64,000 bases of DNA from an uncultured Erysipelotrichaceae bacterium (GTDB lineage: Bacteria; Bacillota_I; Bacilli_A; RFN20; CAG-826), in contig CADAXQ010000004.1 in NCBI GenBank assembly GCA_902791935.1, positions 62,001 through 126,000 of the forward strand. Reading direction: 5' to 3'. Within the stretch, counting starts at the first letter, position 1, and each line of letters opens with the position of its first letter. Positions 54,867-61,734 of this stretch are shown piece by piece. The position numbers were made by a program, and so were the translations under genes. A model generated the notes under the pieces. That model was not told the DNA's origin. It ran no database searches and worked only from the letters and a program-made list of their open reading frames with translations.

Positions 54867-55496
54867 ATGATTAGAGGCGTAATTTTTGATTTAGATGGTG
54901 TGATTTTATCTACAGATGACTTTCATTACCAAGCTTGGAAGAAACTGGCTGACCGATTAAAAATCCCATTTGACCGAGAAAAAAATAATCGTTTAAGAGG
55001 TGTCAGTAGAATGGCCTCTTTAGATATCGTTCTTGAAGGATATACATTTAGCGAAGAAGAAAAACTTGCTTTTGCTGAAGAAAAAAATAACACCTATCGC
55101 GTATTACTAAATACATTAACTCCAGAATTTGTAAACAACGATGTGAGAGATACGTTAGACGAATTGAAATCTCGAGGTATTAAAATCGCTATTGGTTCAT
55201 CTAGCAAAAATACCAAATTGATTTTATCAAGAGTTGGTTTACTCAATGCATTTAACGCAATTGCGGATGGCACAGATATTAAAAATAGCAAGCCTGATCC
55301 AGAAGTGTTTTTAATTGCCGCACAAAGAATTGGCCTAGAACCAAAAGAGTGCATTGTTGTTGAAGATGCTTTTGCTGGTATTGACGCAGCGGTTGCGGGT
55401 GGATTTGTTCCCGTGGCAATCGGTGATGCTTGCGCACATAAAAAAGCTAAATACAGAATAACAGTCCTATCGGATTTATTAAAAATAGTGGAATAA
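54867..55496 (+). CDS. pgmB: Beta-phosphoglucomutase-like HAD protein
   Basis: The 209-residue protein has HAD motif I DLDGVILSTDDFHYQAW with the Asp nucleophile and acid/base Asp (residues 8 and 10), the cap motif RGVSRMASLDIVL, motif II GSSSKN, and KPDPEVF/VEDAFAGIDAA. These are the features of beta-phosphoglucomutase, which turns beta-glucose-1-phosphate from GH65-type phosphorylases into glucose-6-phosphate. GGAGAT lies 10 nt ahead of the ATG at 54867; an in-frame TTG at 54852 is less likely. The gene is AT-rich and sits between decayed fragments, with no GH65 gene in view. Confidence 0.85.
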   Translation: MIRGVIFDLDGVILSTDDFHYQAWKKLADRLKIPFDREKNNRLRGVSRMASLDIVLEGYTFSEEEKLAFAEEKNNTYRVLLNTLTPEFVNNDVRDTLDELKSRGIKIAIGSSSKNTKLILSRVGLLNAFNAIADGTDIKNSKPDPEVFLIAAQRIGLEPKECIVVEDAFAGIDAAVAGGFVPVAIGDACAHKKAKYRITVLSDLLKIVE

Positions 55497-55530
55497 TATG
55501 AATACTTCTATATTTTTTAATATCAACATA

Positions 55531-55560
55531 GGCGATTTCATTGGTGATGATGAGGTCACG
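55531..55560 (+). repeat. Copy 2 of the 30-bp imperfect duplication
   Basis: See the copy at 54500-54529. This copy lies in a 30-codon open frame (55498-55590) that starts 1 nt after the pgmB stop, has no ribosome site and is probably a remnant. Confidence 0.4.
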
Positions 55561-55590
55561 AGAGTTGCAAGAAGTTTGTGTAATCCGTAA

Positions 55591-56035
55591 GCCGCATAGC
55601 CGTCTTTCCAATCACCTTTTCGAACTTTCATTACTACAAGAGCTTTTCACAAAGACTCTATGAGAGGTTGCAAAACAATGGGTAGCCGCGGTAAAACGTT
55701 AGGGCAAGCACGTTGGAATTTGCCAGCAGAATATATAAAGAAGGTATTAAAGTGCTTCAAAACGCTGAAAGGCCAATACACCCTTCATTGCAGCAATTTC
55801 TCACACAAAAGGTACTAAATACATTTCACTAGACAAAAATGGTAATTTTAATCAATTAAGAATCTACGATTATGCAGGCCATCCAAAAATTGATATCGAT
55901 TACGGAGTTCATGCAAGCTTGAGCAAACAAGCAACTCTCCACATTCATACTTGGAAAAGTGGAAGAGACAATGGAGTTAGACTTTTTGCAAAAAGCGATT
56001 ATAAAAATGCGGAAAAAATTTGAAAGGATTAATTA
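55591..56035 (+). pseudogene. Decayed C-terminal toxin-like or phage-related coding remnant
   Basis: No intact gene is present in this 445-bp stretch, but pieces in different frames join into plausible protein: ISHTKGTKYISLDKNGNF, then QLRIYDYAGHPKIDIDYG and LHIHTWKSGRDNGVRLF, ending at a TGA shortly before 56035. At least one frame change is needed upstream (VLQNAE / ANTPFIAAIS). The His- and Asp-rich C-terminal end followed immediately by a small acidic gene resembles the tail of a polymorphic toxin followed by its immunity gene. The assignment is an inference. Confidence 0.4.
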
Positions 56036-56038
56036 AAA

Positions 56039-56317
56039 ATGAGTGGATTAACTAAAGAAGCCTTTGAAGATTGGATGTGGCGCCTTCGTTATGTCGAAGT
56101 TGTTATAGGATACAAAGGGCAACGTTACCACATTGAAGGCGGTACAAAAAAATATACTATCGGTGTATTCAAAAAGAAGGAACATGAAATTGACCATTGG
56201 ATAGAAGTTGTTGGCGATACCGATGACGATGCTTACGACAAATTGATGAATGAACCATTATTCGACGGTGAAGCGTTAAAAGACATTATTGGCAAGATCG
56301 AGTGGCTTGAAGGGTAA
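56039..56317 (+). CDS. Small acidic protein, possible immunity protein
   Basis: The 92-residue acidic protein (MSGLTKEAFEDWMWRLRYVE...) contains a 'kgqrYHIEGG' strand pair and a C-terminal NEPLFDGEALKDIIGKIEWLE that resembles the 'ifdGKsl.di...Iew' ending of small Firmicutes immunity-like proteins next to toxin C-termini. GAAAGGATT precedes the ATG. It follows a decayed toxin-like remnant by 3 nt and is followed by a terminator. Function is not established. Confidence 0.5.
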   Translation: MSGLTKEAFEDWMWRLRYVEVVIGYKGQRYHIEGGTKKYTIGVFKKKEHEIDHWIEVVGDTDDDAYDKLMNEPLFDGEALKDIIGKIEWLEG

Positions 56318-56335
56318 CTGAATACGTATAAAACT

Positions 56336-56359
56336 GGTAATCGATGATTACCGTTTTTT
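56336..56359 (+). terminator. Intrinsic terminator after the immunity-like gene
   Basis: GGTAATC (56336-56342), GAT, GATTACC (56346-56352), G, TTTTTT. Confidence 0.85.
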
Positions 56360-56555
56360 GTTATTTTTTGTCTTCAATTGTCGATACACATACTGGTGGT
56401 CAAGTCCAATTTTCCGTACACATTAACGGCAAAAATAGATAAGAACAATAAACTATTGCATTTATTGCCGATAATCATACATATTCGACTAAAATAGCAC
56501 TAGAATGTTGTTTTGGTCGAAATCGTGGTGTATTATACAATCGAGGTTTAACTGT

Positions 56556-57818
56556 ATGGAGTTTATTAGAACAATAGAAAAAAAGTTCAATGAGATAAAA
56601 AATGAATATGCTGTCATCACTATTTACGGTGCTAGACAAGTCGGAAAGACAACAACCGCTGGTAAAGTCTTCGGAAAAGAAATGGCCGTTGTTTCCTTGG
56701 ATGATTTGGAAAATAGAACACTGGCAAATAAAAACCCAAAACTCTTTTTAGAATCACATCCTTGGCCGATTATTATCGACGAAATACAAAAAGCTTCGCC
56801 TCTTTTAGACGCAATCAAAATCGTGGTGGATAATGAAAAGAATAAGTGTTTGCAAAACAATGCAAAAGTGCCGCTTATGTATGTTCTAACTGGTTCTAAT
56901 CAGTTTGAATTACAAAATATGGTGTCTGAATCACTGGCAGGTCGTACTGCTATATTGAACATGTCATCATTAGCAAATAACGAGCTAGAAGGAGTGGAGG
57001 GAAACATATTCAATCCTGATTTAGATTGTTTAAAAGCAAAATACACCCAAGTCAAAGATAAAAATCTTTATCGCACTCGAAAGGAAATTTTTGAAAGAAT
57101 TTTTAAAGGCGGAATGCCTGAATATATTGCTAAAAATCTAAACAGAGATACTTTCTTTAGTTCATATATTGCTACATACATCGAAAAGGATGTCAAAAAA
57201 ATAATTAATGTAGATAAAGAAGGCGACTTCTTAAGATTTCTAAATTATATGGCTTTACGAACTGCCCAACAAATCAATTATGACGATATTTCGAGAAATA
57301 TAGGGATTGATGTGAGAACGGTTAAGAAGTGGATTTCTATTTTAGTTACTTCGGGAATTGCTGTTTTATTAGAACCATATGCAAAAAATATGTCTGATAG
57401 AATAACTAAAGCTTCAAAGTTATATTTTATAGATACTGGCTTGTGTGCATATTTATGTAAATGGCCAAGTGCCGAAATGCTTGAAAATGGTGTAATGAAT
57501 GGTGCTTTTTACGAAACATACGCTGTTAGTGAAATAATAAAAAGTTACATTAATGCTGGTGCAGATTATAAAAGAAGCTTTTATTATTATCGCGACAAAG
57601 ATAAAAAAGAAGCTGATTTAATCATCGATTATGTTGATCATATATCTCCGATTGAAATCAAAAAAGGTATTAACCCAGTTAGCAGCAGTTTTAACTTTAA
57701 TTTCTTAAAAAAATATGGAAAACCAATTTCAAAAGGAATAGTAATTGATTCAAGAGAAGATTTATTCCCGATAAATTTTGATAATTGGTATTGTCCAATT
57801 TATATGATAGGTATTTAA
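56556..57818 (+). CDS. AAA+ ATPase with DUF4143 domain
   Basis: The 420-residue protein has an N-terminal AAA_14 P-loop domain (YGARQVGKTT near residue 24; PIIIDEIQKAS as Walker B), a middle winged-helix-like segment (MALRTAQQINYDDISRNIGID), and a C-terminal DUF4143 domain. That domain contains a PD-(D/E)xK-like EADLIID...PIEIKKG motif near residue 350. The family (COG1373) is common on mobile and accessory DNA; its role is not settled. The ATG at 56556 (MEFIRTIEKKF) is preferred to an in-frame ATG at 56505. Codon use is strongly AT-rich, unlike the glycan locus. Confidence 0.85.
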   Translation: MEFIRTIEKKFNEIKNEYAVITIYGARQVGKTTTAGKVFGKEMAVVSLDDLENRTLANKNPKLFLESHPWPIIIDEIQKASPLLDAIKIVVDNEKNKCLQNNAKVPLMYVLTGSNQFELQNMVSESLAGRTAILNMSSLANNELEGVEGNIFNPDLDCLKAKYTQVKDKNLYRTRKEIFERIFKGGMPEYIAKNLNRDTFFSSYIATYIEKDVKKIINVDKEGDFLRFLNYMALRTAQQINYDDISRNIGIDVRTVKKWISILVTSGIAVLLEPYAKNMSDRITKASKLYFIDTGLCAYLCKWPSAEMLENGVMNGAFYETYAVSEIIKSYINAGADYKRSFYYYRDKDKKEADLIIDYVDHISPIEIKKGINPVSSSFNFNFLKKYGKPISKGIVIDSREDLFPINFDNWYCPIYMIGI

Positions 57819-57859
57819 AAATACCCTTGGACAAAATCCTTGGGGAAGTTTCACAATGA

Positions 57860-57883
57860 TGGCGGAGCGAGAGGGATTCGAAC
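57860..57883 (-). other. 24-nt tRNA 3'-end fragment (att-site remnant)
   Basis: Read on the minus strand, GTTCGAATCCCTCTCGCTCC followed by GCCA is the T-loop, 3' T-stem strand, acceptor strand and CCA of a tRNA, cut exactly at the T-loop: the 5' T-stem partner (GAGGG) is absent. This is the classical core left by tRNA-integrating elements. Its acceptor differs from that of the tRNA-Ser at 61735, so it comes from another tRNA. It sits at the border between AT-rich accessory DNA and the two regulator genes. No integrase is in view. Confidence 0.5.
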
Positions 57884-57992
57884 TTTATTGCCAAGTAATC
57901 GTCTACAGGCTTCCGGCTTTGCTACTCAGCAGGAAAAGGATGCGCCTTTTGCTGTTGCATGATATGCCTAAGTACTTGCAAGTCATCAATTG

Positions 57993-59615
57993 TTATTCGG
58001 CTGAACGGCCTGTATTGTTTGAAGCAAAACGATATTTTCCTTTTCCAAGCCCTTTGACTGGCTCCAAAACGCCCAAGGCCATCAGCCTTCTCAGGTGATT
58101 TCCTGCTGTGTTTCTGCTGCAACCCAGATGGCCGGCGATATCTTGAGCGCCGAAAGGCCTGTCATTAAGTTCCACTGCTATTTTGATCAGATCATTCTTC
58201 ACATTCTTGCTATATCCGCTTTTCTCGATTCGACTACGAATGCCCAGGCTTTTGCTGCCAATGCCCAAACTTTTGCTGTCAATGCCCAAATTTTCATTGT
58301 CAACGCCCAATTTTTCATTAATCTGCGACAAGAATTCCTTATTCGCTGGAATAACTACCGAAGTGATGTCGGCATCGGTTGAAAACACTTTGTAATAAGG
58401 TATGTCGGATCCGTTATCTATTGCAGCTTTTTTTGCCTCACCAATCCCTGTCCCGTAACTTTCTATTATTCCGAGTGACTTGAACATGTCTCTGATTTCT
58501 GGATTCACTGAATCCCTCTCGTGAAAGACATATCCTTTGTTGAGATCTTCCAAAGTCAGGGGAGGAAGGGGAGCATTGTAGTTCACGATGTTGATTTCAT
58601 TTTCTGACACATAAACCTGTATTGTCTTCCCGCACTCATAGTTCTTGTGAACGATGGCATTCGCCAAAAGCTCACGAACAGTAATATAAGGGTAATTGCT
58701 TATTTCTCTGTGATTGGCTTTATTCGGTTCTCTTATCGTCAGCGTGCGGATGAAATGATCACGGATGTAGTCAAGACAGGCATAGTATTGTTTCCATATG
58801 GGCCCTTTGAATTCTTTGGACTCCATTCTCCTCATGCTTCCCAATGTATTTGTGATTACCTCGACATAGGCATAAGGAATGTATTGACTCGGATCGGTTG
58901 AAAACATGAGAAGAGCATAGTTCTTGACAGAATTGACCGAAGTTTCGTTTTCGGGAGAAAGCTTCAAGATCTTCACCAGTTCCTCTTTGCTCATGTTTTC
59001 ATACAATTCGCGCTTGCTTGTGAGCGAAAGGTATTCGTTCATCAATCCGAGATTAAGATTATTTGTTGTGTATTCGAGCGACATTTCCGATGAAAAGCGA
59101 TAATTTGAAAACTTACGCAGCAGCTGGTATCTCTCCTGCGGGTTCGCAAGCCTGGTGTCGCTTTCAATCCTGATGTACTGGCCCTCTTTAAGTACAACTC
59201 TTTTGTCTCTCGTGGCCTTGTCCGTCACGGAAAACGGGCCGCCAAATTGGCGTTCAACATAAACAAGAAGGTATTTTCTGCCATGGAATTCATTGGTGAT
59301 GACCTCAAAGCGAACATTGGGTGCGATAAGAGGCCTCAAGGAAAGAATGGCGTTTTTTGCAATTTCTAGTCTTTTGTCATCTATTCCAATGATTGGCAGT
59401 TTGGGAACGGCTTTAGCTTCTGATGAAGCTTCTTCTTCAACTCCGATGTATAGGAAAGATATCTCGTTGTCATAATAATTGTTTCCGTAAGCACAGATAG
59501 TCTTCAGGATTTTTCCAAGCTGTTTCTCGCTTGACTTGTATTCGATGCTCGAGCACTCTGGTTCTTTATTGGAAAGAATGGTGTTGGCTTCCTTCTTGAT
59601 TGCTTCAATGTTCAT
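57993..59615 (-). CDS. AlbA_2 / HATPase_c_4 / wHTH regulator with 7-residue repeat linker (paralog 3)
   Basis: The 540-residue protein begins with an AlbA_2 domain (IEYKSSEKQLGKILKTICAYGN, FLYIGVEEE) and continues with a HATPase_c_4-like region (RELLANAIVHKNY, SYGTGIGEAKK). A tandem linker of four 7-residue repeats, LGVDNEN, LGIDSKS, LGIGSKS, LGIRSRI, lies at about residues 431-458. A winged HTH follows (DIAGHLGCSRNTAGNHLRRLMALGVLEP). The linker DNA repeat (21 bp) is the same word as the repeat array over its own promoter. Codon use differs from the glycan locus (more AGG, ATA, CTC), suggesting transfer. The family is DNA-binding in other members; the ligand is unknown. Confidence 0.85.
   Translation of the reverse strand: MNIEAIKKEANTILSNKEPECSSIEYKSSEKQLGKILKTICAYGNNYYDNEISFLYIGVEEEASSEAKAVPKLPIIGIDDKRLEIAKNAILSLRPLIAPNVRFEVITNEFHGRKYLLVYVERQFGGPFSVTDKATRDKRVVLKEGQYIRIESDTRLANPQERYQLLRKFSNYRFSSEMSLEYTTNNLNLGLMNEYLSLTSKRELYENMSKEELVKILKLSPENETSVNSVKNYALLMFSTDPSQYIPYAYVEVITNTLGSMRRMESKEFKGPIWKQYYACLDYIRDHFIRTLTIREPNKANHREISNYPYITVRELLANAIVHKNYECGKTIQVYVSENEINIVNYNAPLPPLTLEDLNKGYVFHERDSVNPEIRDMFKSLGIIESYGTGIGEAKKAAIDNGSDIPYYKVFSTDADITSVVIPANKEFLSQINEKLGVDNENLGIDSKSLGIGSKSLGIRSRIEKSGYSKNVKNDLIKIAVELNDRPFGAQDIAGHLGCSRNTAGNHLRRLMALGVLEPVKGLGKGKYRFASNNTGRSAE
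58239..58322. repeat. In-gene tandem repeat, four copies of 21 bp
   Basis: Copies begin at 58239, 58260, 58281 and 58302 with core AATGCCCA (AACGCCCA in the last). On the coding strand each reads TGGGCATT plus 13 nt and encodes LGI-x-S-x-S. The period equals two helical turns. The promoter array at 59627-59710 has the same 21-bp period and a core differing by one base (AATGCACA). Confidence 0.9.
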
Positions 59616-59626
59616 ACTAATGGTCT

Positions 59627-59710
59627 AATGCACATATATTATGCACCAATGCACAGGTTTTTACAAGCAATGCACAAATATTTCTTGCCAATGCACAAGT
59701 TTTTAGAAAA
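59627..59710. promoter_or_regulatory. Promoter operator array of the 57993-59615 gene, 21-bp period
   Basis: AATGCACA occurs at 59627, 59648, 59669 and 59690, exactly 21 bp apart, with one extra ATGCACC at 59641. On the minus strand a promoter TTGTAA, 17-bp spacer, CATAAT is embedded in the array just upstream of the ATG at 59615, so binding would block transcription. The same 21-bp word is repeated inside the gene. Confidence 0.8.
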
Positions 59711-59810
59711 GCATTCCGATTCAAAAGCAAACAGATTTGTTTTAGAAGATTCCGAATCCCCCGGCTTTATGCAAGGCATTAAAATTCCCCTTCACTAAAA
59801 ACTATAATTG

Positions 59811-59834
59811 AAAAAATCATCCTTTATAGGATGA
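59811..59834 (-). terminator. Minus-strand intrinsic terminator in the divergent intergenic region
   Basis: TCATCCT (59817-59823), TTAT, AGGATGA (59828-59834) form a perfect 7-bp stem; on the minus strand it is followed by TTTTTT. No minus-strand gene lies directly upstream, only about 120 bp resembling the region downstream of the tRNA-Ser at 61.6 kb. The stretch 59711-59978 holds no other gene I can support. Confidence 0.65.
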
Positions 59835-59978
59835 CTTTCGCTTTATCGGAACCTGTTTCGGTATGACTCCTTCGACTACGATGCACTCTCTGCACACATA
59901 GAGCGTTCGCAGGAAACTTCGATGGCGGGGGAGTGCGGAATTTATCCGAACATTCGTCTTGAGAAAAAATGAGTTTAA

Positions 59979-60021
59979 CAGTGACATATACAGTGACATA
60001 TACAGTGACATTTAGTATAAT
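59979..60021 (+). promoter_or_regulatory. Promoter with 12-bp operator array of the 60046 gene
   Basis: CAGTGACAT occurs at 59979, 59991 and 60003, exactly 12 bp apart. The middle copy supplies the -35 box GTGACA (59993-59998), with a 17-bp spacer to TATAAT (60016-60021). The operator and promoter are therefore the same DNA, a strong sign of autorepression. The identical 9-bp word, inverted, recurs three times at 12-bp spacing inside the gene. Confidence 0.82.
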
Positions 60022-60045
60022 ATCAAAGAAGGATTTAGCATCAAG

Positions 60046-61401
60046 ATGCAAAATTTGGGAACGGAAAACGAAAGTTTGGAATTCAAGAAAACAACCTCAG
60101 AAAGAAAAGCCGCCTGCGATGATATTGCTGCCATATTGAATAAAAAAGGTTCAGGCACGCTTTACTTCGGGGTTTGGCCTAATGGAGATGCCAAGGGGCT
60201 CATGGTCAACGCCTCCACTCTCAACGACGTTGCCGAGGCTATCAAGACAAATATCCGCCCCATGATTTATCCCTCTATCGAAAAGGTCACAATCGATGGC
60301 GCGGACCTGATCAAGGTTCTGTTTTCAGGAACCGAGATACCATATTCCTCGCATGGCCATTACTATAAGAGGGTGCATGACAGGACCGAGGAAATGACTC
60401 CTCACGAACTTAGATCTATTCTCAATTCAACCGACTATACCTCAGAGTGGGAGAACAACCCATCTCTCGAATCATTCAATGATGTGGACCACGAAGCTCT
60501 GAAGAGTTTTTACGATACCGCTGTCGGCTGTGGCAGGCTTGTGCCCATGGAGAAATACGATGAGGTTGAACTGCTGCGGGGCTTAGGCTTAGCTTCGAAA
60601 GAGAGTCTCACCAACGCCGGTCGTATGCTTTTTTCCAAAAAGGGTCCAGTGTCCTTGAAGGCGGCGGTCTATCTTACGGATGAGAGAATCAACTTCGCAG
60701 ACATCAAGCGTTATTCCGGGAATATCTACAATTTGGTGAATGCCGCGGTCAACTACATCAGGACGAACATACGATGGCGTGTGGAGGGAAGTGATGGGGT
60801 TCAAAGGATGGAAATCCCTGAAATACCGATGGATGCCGTTCGAGAGATCGTGGTCAACGCTTTTGCCCATGCGGACTACAGAGGAGACACAGAACATGAG
60901 ATAGACATAACTCCTACTTTGGTCGAGATATACAGCCCCGGTCCATTCCCGATGAACCTCACACCAGAGGATTTCGTCTCCGAGCAAAGGAAGTCCATCG
61001 AGAGGAACCACGTGATCCTCAACATGCTGTTTAAATGCAAATACGTGGAAATGTTCGGAAGCGGATTCAAAAAGGTGTTTCATCTATGTGAGCAAGCGGG
61101 TGTGAAAATATCTTCGAAATCAGATCCGCTAGGATTCTCGTTCTTCTTTTATCGCCCTGAATTGCGTGATGTCACTGATGATGTCACTGTAAATGTCACT
61201 GATGAATTCCCATTGAAGGCATTAGATATAAGAATCCTTATGGCACTCAAGGAGAACCCCACTTTGACCCGAGAACAGCTGGCGAAAACCTTTCAAAAAA
61301 ACATAAGGACGGTGCAAAGAAGCCTCAACAATCTCAAGCAAGCGGAAAAGATAAGACGGATTGGCACGGACAGGACTGGATACTGGGAAGTATTAAAATA
61401 A
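60046..61401 (+). CDS. AlbA_2 / HATPase_c_4 / wHTH regulator with DVT repeat linker (paralog 2)
   Basis: The 451-residue protein has an AlbA_2 domain (NESLEFKKTTSERKAACDDIAAILN, GTLYFGVWPNGDAKG), a HATPase_c_4-like domain (REIVVNAFAHADYRGD, MFGSGFKKVFHLCEQAG), a 12-residue linker DVTDDVTVNVTD (about 375-386), and a winged HTH (LTREQLAKTFQKNIRTVQRSLNNLKQAEKIRRIG). The linker DNA is three copies of ATGTCACTG at 12-bp spacing, the inverse of the promoter repeat. It is divergent from paralog 3. AAGGA about 17 nt ahead of the ATG is a weak ribosome site. Codon use again differs from the glycan locus. Confidence 0.85.
   Translation: MQNLGTENESLEFKKTTSERKAACDDIAAILNKKGSGTLYFGVWPNGDAKGLMVNASTLNDVAEAIKTNIRPMIYPSIEKVTIDGADLIKVLFSGTEIPYSSHGHYYKRVHDRTEEMTPHELRSILNSTDYTSEWENNPSLESFNDVDHEALKSFYDTAVGCGRLVPMEKYDEVELLRGLGLASKESLTNAGRMLFSKKGPVSLKAAVYLTDERINFADIKRYSGNIYNLVNAAVNYIRTNIRWRVEGSDGVQRMEIPEIPMDAVREIVVNAFAHADYRGDTEHEIDITPTLVEIYSPGPFPMNLTPEDFVSEQRKSIERNHVILNMLFKCKYVEMFGSGFKKVFHLCEQAGVKISSKSDPLGFSFFFYRPELRDVTDDVTVNVTDEFPLKALDIRILMALKENPTLTREQLAKTFQKNIRTVQRSLNNLKQAEKIRRIGTDRTGYWEVLK
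61169..61204. repeat. In-gene tandem repeat, three copies of 12 bp
   Basis: ATGTCACTG begins at 61169, 61181 and 61193. It is the exact reverse complement of the promoter word CAGTGACAT, with the same 12-bp period. It encodes DVTD-DVTV-NVTD immediately before the HTH. Confidence 0.92.
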
Positions 61402-61406
61402 GGAGA

Positions 61407-61597
61407 GGATAAACGAAAGTGTTGACTCCGGTCTCGATGATGGTTTATCCCAACAACGAATTCTTCGTGATATTCTGACCAGATAGACCGTTCGACGCCG
61501 GACGGGCGCCACCCCTAACTGGGCACGGCAACATTCTTTTCCAGTATTTCCTCCGGAGAACGGGGAAAGCCGAAGATGGCAACACTATTGTTTATCC
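61407..61597. ncRNA. Candidate structured RNA closed by a long terminal stem
   Basis: GGATAAAC (61407-61414) pairs with GTTTATCC (61590-61597) and AGTGTTG (61418-61424) pairs with CAACACT (61580-61586), separated by a symmetric 3x3 internal loop: 15 paired bases closing a 191-nt element. Inside, CTCCGG (61426) can pair with CCGGAG (61553), and ACGAATTCTTCGT forms a hairpin. A second GTTTATCC at 61443-61450 offers an alternative partner for the 5' arm, so two folds compete. I find no open frame, no known riboswitch signature, and neither strand is favoured clearly. Length and closed ends would suit a 6S-like RNA. Confidence 0.4.
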
Positions 61598-61603
61598 TTC
61601 CCT

Positions 61604-61633
61604 AAAATAAAAAGCCATCCTCCTCGGATGACT
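61604..61633 (-). terminator. Minus-strand terminator downstream of tRNA-Ser
   Basis: AGCCATCC (61613-61620), TCCTC, GGATGACT (61626-61633) form an 8-bp stem with one G-U pair, followed on the minus strand by TTTTTATTTT. The 100 nt between the tRNA 3' end and this site can fold (CCGGA/TCCGG around TAGG/CCTA) but hold no gene I recognise. Confidence 0.7.
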
Positions 61634-61734
61634 CCCGACTATCACCGGACCTCATAGGCTTTGACCTACTCGCCATCCGGAATTCTAGACCGAACCCATA
61701 CTTGGAAACGTATAGTGTTCGGATACAAAACCAC

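Noticed and set aside
58239-58322. CRISPR-like array of four regular 21-bp repeats
   Set aside because: There are no spacers: repeats are head to tail and in frame, encoding a 7-residue peptide repeat. No cas genes are present.
59931-59960. Possible tRNA 3' end (TGGCGGGGGAG... on the + strand)
   Set aside because: The following bases do not form a T-arm with TTCGAATC, so I cannot support a tRNA or a clear fragment.
61407-61597. SRP RNA, RNase P RNA, tmRNA or SAM riboswitch
   Set aside because: None of the diagnostic cores (GGAAGG..AGCAG apical motif, GAGGAAAGTCC, tag frame with CCA end, SAM-I GGCAACC) is present on either strand.
54200-61700. Complete integrative element
   Set aside because: No integrase, transposase, replication or conjugation gene is visible; only a tRNA fragment and composition shift support past insertion.
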